DNA from: an uncultured Fibrobacterota bacterium
GTDB taxonomy: Bacteria; Fibrobacterota; Chitinivibrionia; Chitinivibrionales; Chitinispirillaceae
DNA: 7,645 nt
Direction: 5' to 3'
Assembly (NCBI GenBank): GCA_903888815.1
Contig: CAISVC010000573.1
Location: forward strand, 1 to 7,645
The notes below the pieces were generated by a model. The model saw only the letters and a list, made by a program, of their open reading frames with translations. It was not told the origin of the DNA and did not search any database. Below, piece after piece: positions 1 through 5,839 of this stretch. Made by a program: the position numbers and the translations under genes. Every line of letters starts with the position of its first letter. Position 1 is the first letter of the stretch.

Positions 1-1416
1 ACTCCCACATTGACGTGGAATGCGTCTGCGGGAGCAGCCGTTTATTTCCTCCAGGTGTCGCTTAACACTGATTTTACGTCGCTGGTTGTTAACAGTCAAC
101 TGGCGTCGACATCAATGAACATCATAACGCCGCTTGCGAATGGGACAACCTACTCCTGGCGGGTAAAAGCTGCAAACGGCCTGGCTCAGTGGAGCGGTTG
201 GTCGTCGGGGTGGAACTTCACAACGCTCAAACGCCTTCTTATTCCGATCAATATCGGCTGGAACATGATATCACTGAACATTTATCCGATGGACGTGTCT
301 ACCAATGCGATTCTCGGCCCGCTCAAGGGCTTTATACTGGCGAAAAACGATCACGGAGAGGTATACTGCCCGTCACTCGGTATAGATGATATCGGGACTA
401 TTCAGACAGGCAAAGGATATCAGGTATATTCCGACTCTTCCGACACTATACGAACACAGGGTGAGGCGATTAATACGGCTGTCACACCGCTTTCATTACC
501 ATCTGACTGGAGTATGATCGGGTATCTGCCGCAGTCCGACATGTCTATAGTGACGGCCCTTGGAGGTATTACCTCGCAGATTTTAATTGTTAAAAATAAT
601 TCCGGAGAAGTCTACTTCCCCGATTTATTTATCGACGATATCGGTACCATGAAGGTCGGCCAAGGATACCAAGTGTTCATGAAATCAGCATCAGTCCTTA
701 CCTATCCCGGCTCAAGCCCAGCGGCAAAACTGCGTGCTGACGCTCATGCGATGATACGGCTGCCGGTGCCAAAGCATTATTTATTCAAGCTGAATACCGG
801 CAACAATGCTTCTATAGTGGCGTCAGGCATCACCATACAGGGACTGACTGTTCCTGACAGCAGCGAGATCGGAGCATTCGACAGTAAAGGGAATCTTGTA
901 GGCGCCGGGGCTGTTATGCACGGTTTAACCGTCTTTGCCGTGTGGGGTGATAATACTCAGACAAAAGAGAAGGACGGGTGCGTACCTTCGGAAAAAATAA
1001 CCTTCAAGCTCTGGAACGGCAAGCAGGAATATCCGCTTGATTTCCAGAGAGGGGCTGAACCGCGGGATGCCGCGGACGGTGTTTTCATCGGCGCATTGTC
1101 CGTACCTGAGGGATTTTTCATTACCACGTTTGCGCTGTCCAAAGCGTATCCGAACCCCTTCAAGGGAGGCGTAAAGATAGCGTTTGATGTCCCCATGATA
1201 CAGGGGATTGCGGAGCATGCGGTTGAAATCAATATTTACAATATCAAAGGGAACCTTGTGCACCGGCTTGCAAAAGGCAGCTATAAGGCGGGGCATTACT
1301 GCATAGCGTGGAACGGTGCAGAGGGCAATACCGAGAGGTTCGCCTCGAACATCTATATTGTCCAGATGAAAGCCTGTAATTTTGACAAGAAACTGAAATT
1401 AATAAAAATCAGATAA
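1..1416 (+). CDS. Secreted multidomain protein with fn3, tandem repeats and T9SS-type C-terminal domain (5' truncated)
   Basis: The reading frame is open from base 1, so the true start lies upstream; the TTG at 10 lies inside a fibronectin III strand and is not a start. Numbering from that TTG: an fn3 domain covers about 1-73 (LTWNAS..., then NGTTYSWRVKAANG). Two copies of a ~70-residue repeat follow at about 80-150 and 163-234. A beta-rich module lies at 257-366 (TGNN, SSEIGAF, VWGDN, FKLWNG). The C-terminal domain, 376-468, has the AYPNPF motif, an INIYNIKGNLV strand, AGHYCIAWNG and ASNIYIVQMKA, and a basic end (KKLKLIKIR). This matches the FlgD-Ig-like / T9SS type A sorting domain pattern, so export to the surface or medium is inferred. 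No catalytic domain is visible in the part present; one could lie upstream. It probably shares a transcript with the next gene, 13 nt away. The architecture is clear; the biological role is unknown. Confidence 0.9.
   Translation, partial: TPTLTWNASAGAAVYFLQVSLNTDFTSLVVNSQLASTSMNIITPLANGTTYSWRVKAANGLAQWSGWSSGWNFTTLKRLLIPINIGWNMISLNIYPMDVSTNAILGPLKGFILAKNDHGEVYCPSLGIDDIGTIQTGKGYQVYSDSSDTIRTQGEAINTAVTPLSLPSDWSMIGYLPQSDMSIVTALGGITSQILIVKNNSGEVYFPDLFIDDIGTMKVGQGYQVFMKSASVLTYPGSSPAAKLRADAHAMIRLPVPKHYLFKLNTGNNASIVASGITIQGLTVPDSSEIGAFDSKGNLVGAGAVMHGLTVFAVWGDNTQTKEKDGCVPSEKITFKLWNGKQEYPLDFQRGAEPRDAADGVFIGALSVPEGFFITTFALSKAYPNPFKGGVKIAFDVPMIQGIAEHAVEINIYNIKGNLVHRLAKGSYKAGHYCIAWNGAEGNTERFASNIYIVQMKACNFDKKLKLIKIR
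247..711 (+). repeat. Two tandem ~70-residue protein repeats inside the first CDS
   Basis: Copy 1 spans about 247-459 and copy 2 about 496-711, separated by a ~12-residue linker. Both follow the pattern W.MI (GWNMIS / DWSMIG), then a hydrophobic strand ending in K(N), then GEVY.P, then IDDIGT, then G.GYQV. The DNA has diverged and only the protein pattern is conserved, so the duplication is old. Each copy ends in a loop followed by a short strand (TIRTQG / VLTYPG), suggesting two small all-beta units in a row. Confidence 0.85.
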
Positions 1417-1429
1417 AAAGGGGACATCT

Positions 1430-2449
1430 GTGTCAGCTATCAAAATAAACCGATTTAATTCAGCAGTTTTCGTTCTCTCTGTTGCTGCGATCAGTGTGGG
1501 TGCGCAGACGCACTTCACGTTTACCTCACATACCGGCAACAATATGACGGTGATTGTCCAGACCACCATTAATCCCACGATTAACGGCACTCCGCTGGCG
1601 ACCGGGGACGAGATCGGGATTTTCACTCCTGCCGGGTTATGCGTGGGCGCAAGGGTTTGGGACAGCGTTCATAACCGTTCCATCACGGTATGGGGCGATA
1701 ATGACCGGACGCCGACGATCATTGACGGTATGATCGTCGGCGATACGTTGTCGTACCGAATATGGGATTCTTCGCTTGCACAGGAATTGCCAGCAACAGC
1801 AACCTACGATACAGCGGCGCCTGCCACAGCTAAGACAACGTATGCTGTTAACGGTATTGCTATTCTCACGGCCCTGTTTGCACCGTCGCTGCCGCAGAAG
1901 CCCCTCCTCGTCTCTCCGAGCAACACCGCTACTATAACTGCTAATAGTGCAGTTTTTATCTGGTTTAAAGGATTACCGCTTATTAATAAATACTCACTGG
2001 AAATCGCAACGGACTCGTTAATGTCGTTAATCATTTCCAGCGATTCATCAATTACTGATACTGTCTCGGTTTGTAATGGATTTACGAACGGGACATCTTA
2101 CTGGTGGCGCGTTAAAGCGCACAATACCAGTGGCTGGGGAAGCTACAGCGATATATTCAAGTTTACCGTCAATTCTACGGCAGTGGTTCTCCCGAAGAGC
2201 TATTCATTAAATTTCTATGGGATGCCGAATGCAAGGTCATTAATCACGTATGCGCTACCGGTCCCTTCACAAGTTTCCATCAGACTCTACAACATCCAGG
2301 GGAAATTTATAGCGACGCTGTGCAATTCATATCAGGCATCCGGTTATTATCAGATCCCGGCTAATCTCACTGCCCTGTCAAAAGGGTTTTATGTACTCTC
2401 CTTCACTGCCGGGGCCTACGAGATTCAAAAAAAACTGCTTAACTTCTAA
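1430..2449 (+). CDS. Secreted fn3 protein with DEIG/VWGDN module and variant T9SS-type C-terminal domain
   Basis: A 339-residue protein starting at GTG, chosen because a good ribosome binding site (AAGGGGA, 1418-1424) sits 5 nt upstream and the start gives a complete signal peptide: basic N-terminus, hydrophobic core about 11-23, likely cleavage after SVGA at 25. The mature protein has three modules. A beta module at about 27-150 shows TGNN, GDEIGIF, CVGA, VWGDN and YRIWDSS. An fn3 domain spans about 156-247 (GTSYWWRVKAHN). A C-terminal domain spans about 255-339 (YALPVPSQVSIRLYNIQGKFIA cut short here: key parts YALP, RLYNIQGK, ASGYYQIP). That last domain lacks the YPNPF motif of its neighbour but keeps the strand pattern of sorting domains. 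No enzyme motif is visible. A structural or adhesive surface role is plausible but inferred. It looks like a module-shuffled relative of the upstream gene. Confidence 0.92.
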   Translation: MSAIKINRFNSAVFVLSVAAISVGAQTHFTFTSHTGNNMTVIVQTTINPTINGTPLATGDEIGIFTPAGLCVGARVWDSVHNRSITVWGDNDRTPTIIDGMIVGDTLSYRIWDSSLAQELPATATYDTAAPATAKTTYAVNGIAILTALFAPSLPQKPLLVSPSNTATITANSAVFIWFKGLPLINKYSLEIATDSLMSLIISSDSSITDTVSVCNGFTNGTSYWWRVKAHNTSGWGSYSDIFKFTVNSTAVVLPKSYSLNFYGMPNARSLITYALPVPSQVSIRLYNIQGKFIATLCNSYQASGYYQIPANLTALSKGFYVLSFTAGAYEIQKKLLNF

Positions 2450-2587
2450 ATATTATCCGCCATGCATTTCAATATACGCAAGTGATATACTGTCGCATTT
2501 CAATGAGCAAAATCTAATTTTATCTATTATGATGGCAATAATAACCGTTTTGCTTTAAATTGAACCAACGTCCATTAAGGTTAACCT
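2450..2587 (+). promoter_or_regulatory. AT-rich intergenic region, possible promoter of the downstream operon
   Basis: A 138-nt gap that separates the secreted-protein pair from the genes leading into the efflux operon. It is much richer in A and T than the flanking genes. A TATTAT box at 2525-2530 could be a -10 element, but no good -35 hexamer lies 16-18 nt upstream. A 10-bp direct repeat (2464-2473 and 2495-2504) lies just before it and could be a regulator site. No hairpin followed by a T-run was found, so termination of the upstream pair is not explained. The promoter call rests mostly on position and composition. Confidence 0.3.
2464..2504 (+). repeat. Direct repeat GCATTTCAAT, two copies 31 bp apart
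   Basis: Identical 10-bp copies at 2464-2473 and 2495-2504. The start-to-start distance of 31 bp is close to three helical turns, which would place two bound proteins on the same DNA face. The copies sit upstream of the TATTAT box at 2525-2530. In an AT-rich spacer a chance repeat is possible. Confidence 0.4.
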
Positions 2588-3079
2588 ATGAAAAAAATCG
2601 TGGCAGTAATCGTGTTGTTCCTGGTCGGCTGCTCTTGGGCGCAGAATGATGATGAGCGTATCTATGTTACGTCGTGTTCGCTTTTCATCAAGACAACGCC
2701 CTATATGCCAGATTCCGGCGACGCTTCGGGCAAAGCCATGGTCGAAGCAACGCTCTGCGACAAGTCCGGGATACCTATTCCCGATCAGGAAATAAAAATG
2801 GCCGCAACCTGCGGCAAGTTATCGTGTCTGTCAATGGATACGTACAGTCCTGCCGGCTCAGCGTCTCCGGGGCGCTCCTGCTTTATCACCGGACGCGACG
2901 GCAGGATACAGGTATTTCTGTCGGACATTCCCTTCAACAAACCGGGACGGGTCAAGGCCTCCTGCGCGTACGGCGATTTCAGGGTACACGCATCAAGCAG
3001 CTTCTCGATCACCAGAAAAATCATTAAAAAGGGGAACCGCAGCAAGTCCGCCTCCCGGGCTCAGGCTTCGGTTCAATAA
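2588..3079 (+). CDS. Exported cysteine-rich Ig-like (Big_1/invasin-like) protein
   Basis: A 163-residue protein with ATG preceded by AAGG (2577-2580) at 7 nt. The N-terminus MKKIVAVIVLFLVGCSWAQ is a signal peptide, but two readings compete: a lipobox LVGC (Cys15) giving a lipoprotein, or signal peptidase I cleavage after SWA at 18. Residues about 48-141 fit one bacterial Ig-like domain of the Big_1 type: GKAMVEATLCDKSGIPIPDQ, then TCGKLSC, then TGRDGRIQVFLSD, then KPGRVKASCAYGDF. The usual signature of that family is 'V.D..G.PV.....F....G.......T...G.A...L.....G...V.A', which this follows. Six Cys remain after position 18 (30, 57, 75, 80, 98, 126), enough for three disulfides. The tail from about 143 is basic (KIIKKGNRSKSASR). 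It lies upstream of the efflux genes with only a 40-nt gap before the next small ORF, so it may be co-transcribed. Whether it helps or is handled by the pump is unknown. Confidence 0.82.
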   Translation: MKKIVAVIVLFLVGCSWAQNDDERIYVTSCSLFIKTTPYMPDSGDASGKAMVEATLCDKSGIPIPDQEIKMAATCGKLSCLSMDTYSPAGSASPGRSCFITGRDGRIQVFLSDIPFNKPGRVKASCAYGDFRVHASSSFSITRKIIKKGNRSKSASRAQASVQ

Positions 3080-3103
3080 AAATCCATTTTCCCGATCCGT
3101 AAC

Positions 3104-3114
3104 AAAAAGGGCGG
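3104..3114 (+). promoter_or_regulatory. Purine-rich ribosome binding site for the small CTG-start ORF
   Basis: The run AAAAAGGGCGG ends 5 nt before the CTG at 3120, and its AAGGG core (3107-3111) lies 8 nt away. An in-frame TAA at 3117-3119 directly precedes the CTG, so the frame cannot start earlier. This supports CTG as initiator, although no ATG, GTG or TTG is available to compare. Confidence 0.4.
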
Positions 3115-3119
3115 ATTAA

Positions 3120-3266
3120 CTGTCTAATAGATCTAAACAGGAGGCGCGCAACGGCCGCTTCAACGGATTATGGATTCCGGTACTGCTGATTGCAGGGATA
3201 CCGGGAGCGGTGATCTACGCGCTGTTCCGGATCGGTGATAAGATACAGTGCAAAGGCACTGATTGA
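3120..3266 (+). CDS. Probable 48-residue single-pass membrane protein with CTG start
   Basis: Between the Ig-like gene and the outer-membrane channel gene lies a 48-codon frame that ends in TGA 15 nt before the channel's ATG. It encodes a polar basic N-terminus (SNRSKQEARNGRFNG), one clear hydrophobic segment at about 17-37 (LWIPVLLIAGIPGAVIYALF), then a short polar tail with one Cys (residue 44). A full transmembrane segment flanked by charged residues is unlikely by chance in noncoding DNA, and the codons are rich in CGC, GGC, CTG and GCG like the neighbours. The frame is closed by TAA at 3117-3119, and the only standard start inside is a GTG at 3210, which would cut the membrane segment. 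CTG at 3120 with the purine run before it is therefore the best start. Family unknown; an accessory subunit or regulator of the pump is a guess from position. A decayed gene or sequencing error at the start codon is also possible. Confidence 0.5.
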   Translation: MSNRSKQEARNGRFNGLWIPVLLIAGIPGAVIYALFRIGDKIQCKGTD

Positions 3267-3281
3267 AAAGGTATATCAAAA

Positions 3282-4580
3282 ATGACAAACAGAAATATAA
3301 TCGCGTTGATGTGGTGGCTCTCAGCAGCAGCCTTTATCGCTTCGGCCGATACCCTGAGCCTTGATGGTTATGTAAAGCTGGTGCTTGAGCACAATCCCCA
3401 GCCCAAGATTGCGGCGGGCGCTGTTCAGGCGAGTTCTGCCGTAAAAGAAAAAAGCCGGTCATCACTCTTGCCCCATATCGGGGCAAGCGCCGCACTATCG
3501 AGGGCCGGAAACAATGGCTCTGCCGCCGCGACCGTGACTAACCGCACAGCAGGCAATACCTCGTCCGCCGGCATTGACGCGCAGGCGCTCATTTTTGATT
3601 TTGGAAAAACACCGCTCCAGTATAAGGCTTCGGGAAAAACCTTGGACGCGGTTAATTACGATCTGAAAAGCACACTTCAGACAACGGTCCTGAACGCACG
3701 AACCGCCTATTTCAACTTTCTTTTGTCTGAGCAGCTGCTGACGGTCAACGAGGACGCGCTCAAACAAGCCCAATTACATTATGATCAGGCCAAAACGCTT
3801 TTTGAAGTGGGAAAGCAGGCACAGATTGCCGTTACTAAAGCCAACGTCGATGTCGCGAATGCACTGGTGAATGTGATTCATGCCCGGAACACGCTGAAAC
3901 TGGCCCGGGTGCAATTGGAAACAACCGCAGGAATACCGATCAAAGATCCGCTGGTTCTTACTGACAGCCTGGGTGGCTTTGAAGATTCTATAACCATGAA
4001 TGATGCCTTGACTCAGGCACTCCAGAAGCGCCCTGAATTGCTTGCTTCCAAATCACGGCTTGAAGCAGTCCGGCTCCAGCTCAGATCGGCACGTGCCGCC
4101 TATCTTCCGTCGATAAATGCTTCGGCGGGATATGACTGGCGGAATGGAAGCGCATCAAGCCTTCCTGCTCCGGATTGGAGCAACCCCGGCTGGAACATCG
4201 GGGCTGCGCTCTCAATACCGCTTTTCCAGGGCGGCGCTCTTCACGCCGGCGTGCGTCAGGCAGATGCAGCGCTGAAGCAGGCCATGGCCTCGCTTGACGC
4301 AACAACGCTGAACGTTACGCAGGAGGTGCAGCAGAATGTCCTTCAGGAAATCGAAGCCCGTGAACGTATTTCCGCTACCACGGTACTTGTTGCGCAGGCC
4401 GCCGAAAGTTTACGGATGTCCCAGGAGCGCTATCGAACCGGTATAGCCACCTCGATTGAAATAACTGACGCCGAAGTGACGCTTGCCGATGCACGAAGCA
4501 GCCATGTTCAGGCGCAGTTCGATTATCGCGTGGCGCACGCGAAACTTCTCTCGGCGATAGGAGCGTTACATGAATATTGA
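3282..4580 (+). CDS. TolC-family outer membrane efflux protein
   Basis: A 432-residue protein, normal length for the outer membrane efflux protein (OEP) family, which forms trimeric channels through the outer membrane with a long periplasmic helical barrel. The signal peptide has a hydrophobic core about 6-20 and likely cleavage after ASA at 22; the mature start DTLSLDGYVKLVLEHNP is typical of the family. Two structural repeats follow: about 24-225 and 235-428. Each has long Ala/Gln-rich helices around a beta-strand pair; the strand regions show LIFDFGK at 103-109 and IPLFQGG at 312-318. The late motif RYRTGIATSIEITDAEVTLADA region (384-404) is the conserved 'RY..G..S..E..DA...L' helix. The ATG has AAAAGG at 3266-3271, 10 nt upstream. 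Its end overlaps the adaptor gene by 11 nt, so the two are probably translated together and work in one pump. Confidence 0.96.
   Translation: MTNRNIIALMWWLSAAAFIASADTLSLDGYVKLVLEHNPQPKIAAGAVQASSAVKEKSRSSLLPHIGASAALSRAGNNGSAAATVTNRTAGNTSSAGIDAQALIFDFGKTPLQYKASGKTLDAVNYDLKSTLQTTVLNARTAYFNFLLSEQLLTVNEDALKQAQLHYDQAKTLFEVGKQAQIAVTKANVDVANALVNVIHARNTLKLARVQLETTAGIPIKDPLVLTDSLGGFEDSITMNDALTQALQKRPELLASKSRLEAVRLQLRSARAAYLPSINASAGYDWRNGSASSLPAPDWSNPGWNIGAALSIPLFQGGALHAGVRQADAALKQAMASLDATTLNVTQEVQQNVLQEIEARERISATTVLVAQAAESLRMSQERYRTGIATSIEITDAEVTLADARSSHVQAQFDYRVAHAKLLSAIGALHEY
4559..4563 (+). promoter_or_regulatory. AGGAG ribosome binding site that fixes the adaptor start
   Basis: AGGAG lies inside the last codons of the channel gene, 6 nt before the ATG at 4570. 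It favours that start over the in-frame ATG at 4588 (MSKRRRK), which has no comparable purine run before it, and it makes the 11-nt overlap with the channel gene real. Confidence 0.7.
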
Positions 4581-5838
4581 GACCGACATGTCAAAGCGAA
4601 GACGGAAGATTATCGTTTCAGTGCTGTACACGGGAATTGCAGTGGTTTTTATGCTGCTGTGCCTGTGCAGCAAGCAGTCCTCATCGCAATGGCGCACCGC
4701 GGCCGTGGAAAAGGGCGATTTGAATGTCGAGATCACGGCAAGTGGAACCGTCAACCCGCATTCCCTGGTGGCGGTGGGCACGCAGGTGTCGGGAACCATT
4801 TCCCGTATTTTCGTCGATTTCAACTCTCGTGTGAAAAAAGGGCAACTTATTGCGCTCCTCGACCCCACCTTTCTTCAAGCGGCGGTCGAAGACGCGGCCG
4901 CGTCGCTTAACAAAGCTCAAGCGCAGGAAACGCTGACCAGCCGCAACGCTGAGCGGACGAAGAACCTGTTTGACAAAGGGCTTGCCGCGCAGGCCGATCT
5001 TGATCAGGCTGCCGCCGATTACGAAGCGGCGAAGGCCGCAATCAGCTCGGCGCGGGCCCAGCTTGACCGGGCAAAAATTAACCTGGCATACGCAACTATC
5101 AGGTCGCCCATCACGGGTGTGGTTGTCAACCGCAATGTCGATGTGGGGCAGACCGTTGCTGCGAGTTTCAGTACGCCCACACTATTCACTATTGCCGACG
5201 ACCTGTCGAAAATGCAAATACAGGCGAGCATCGATGAGGCGGATATCGGACAGGTCAAAATCGGCCAGAACGCCCGGTTCACGGTCGACGCCTATCCGGA
5301 CCGTTCCTTTACCGGTACGGTTTCTCAGGTGCGCCTTCAACCCACGACGGTGCAGAACGTGGTCAGCTATACGGTCATGATCGACGTCGATAATCCCGAT
5401 CTCGTCCTCATGCCGGGTATGACCGCGAACATCACCCTTGCCGTGCAGCAGGCGCATGATGTTTTAAAGGTCCCGCTGGCAGCGCTTAAGTTCACACCTT
5501 CAGGGTTCCAGGGTAAAACCGGAGTCCGCCGTGCTGGCAGCAATGACTCGGCTGCCAGAATGACGAGACGGCCCGATTCCGCAAATGCAAAGGATACTAC
5601 TGCCCGGAAAAGAGATCGCGCCAGGATATTCATTCTCGAAGACAATAACCCGAAATTGGTGCCGGTAAAAACCGGATTGAGCAATGCAGGATACGTTGCG
5701 GTTGAAGGTTACCTGCAGGGTAACCTGCAGGCAGGACAGCTCGTTATCGTCGGACTCATAAATCAGAACAATAAAACTACGTCTCCGCAACAATCACCCC
5801 TTGGCGGCGGTGCACCCGGCATGCCGCGAAGGTTCTGA
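4570..5838 (+). CDS. macA: MacA-like periplasmic adaptor subunit (HlyD/membrane fusion protein family)
   Basis: A 422-residue adaptor that should link the inner-membrane ABC transporter to the TolC-type channel. Short basic cytoplasmic N-terminus (KRRRK 9-13), one membrane anchor at about 14-33, then a first beta stretch (DLNVEITASGTV, 50-61). The first lipoyl half is about 64-98 (VGTQVSGTISRIFVDFNSRV, KKGQLIALLDP). A helical hairpin covers about 100-170 with heptad-like Ala/Gln/Leu content. The second lipoyl half is about 172-197 (ATIRSPITGVVVNRNVDVGQ). A beta-barrel spans about 206-295 and a membrane-proximal part about 296-395 (VLKVPLAALKF, then KLVPVKTGLSNAGYVAVEG). This order is that of MacA. 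A basic low-complexity insert at about 311-350 and a Gly/Pro/Gln-rich tail are less conserved. The gene overlaps the channel gene and stops 1 nt before the ATPase start. The symbol reflects family resemblance; the substrate is not known. Confidence 0.93.
   Translation: MNIETDMSKRRRKIIVSVLYTGIAVVFMLLCLCSKQSSSQWRTAAVEKGDLNVEITASGTVNPHSLVAVGTQVSGTISRIFVDFNSRVKKGQLIALLDPTFLQAAVEDAAASLNKAQAQETLTSRNAERTKNLFDKGLAAQADLDQAAADYEAAKAAISSARAQLDRAKINLAYATIRSPITGVVVNRNVDVGQTVAASFSTPTLFTIADDLSKMQIQASIDEADIGQVKIGQNARFTVDAYPDRSFTGTVSQVRLQPTTVQNVVSYTVMIDVDNPDLVLMPGMTANITLAVQQAHDVLKVPLAALKFTPSGFQGKTGVRRAGSNDSAARMTRRPDSANAKDTTARKRDRARIFILEDNNPKLVPVKTGLSNAGYVAVEGYLQGNLQAGQLVIVGLINQNNKTTSPQQSPLGGGAPGMPRRF
5706..5731 (+). 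repeat. 12-bp tandem duplication forming a hairpin inside the adaptor gene
   Basis: ACCTGCAGG occurs twice with a 12-nt period (5711-5719 and 5723-5731), encoding YLQG then NLQA. The same bases form an 8-bp inverted repeat, AGGTTACC (5706-5713) and GGTAACCT (5719-5726), with loop TGCAG. Each copy contains the palindrome CCTGCAGG. The reading frame is kept, adding four residues before the final beta-strand of the adaptor. Confidence 0.6.
5829..5832 (+). promoter_or_regulatory. AAGG ribosome binding site that fixes the ATPase start
   Basis: AAGG sits 7 nt before the ATG at 5840 and overlaps the last codons of the adaptor gene. It supports ATG 5840 over an in-frame TTG at 5801, which would add 13 residues unlike the family N-terminus. 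Confidence 0.6.
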
Positions 5839-5839
5839 T

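Noticed and set aside
10..12. TTG at 10 as the start of the first gene
   Set aside because: The frame is open to base 1 and this Leu is the first strand of an fn3 domain (LTWNAS), so the gene begins outside the window.
925..1296. Minus-strand open frames at 925-1296 and 957-1232
   Set aside because: They are antisense to the conserved TGNN/DEIG module and the sorting domain, and lack any recognisable protein pattern.
2674..3045. Open frames at 2674-3027 (plus) and 2785-3045 (minus)
   Set aside because: Both overlap the Ig-like gene, which has a signal peptide, a ribosome binding site and a domain pattern; the alternatives have none.
3080..3119. Possible terminator after the Ig-like gene (AATCC ... 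GGATT)
   Set aside because: Only 5 bp pair, the loop is about 27 nt, and no T-run follows; not enough for an intrinsic terminator.
4588..4590. ATG at 4588 as the adaptor start
   Set aside because: No ribosome binding site before it, while AGGAG sits 6 nt before the ATG at 4570.
5801..5839. TTG at 5801 as the ATPase start
   Set aside because: It would add 13 unusual residues and overlap the adaptor; ATG 5840 has AAGG at 7 nt and matches the family N-terminus.
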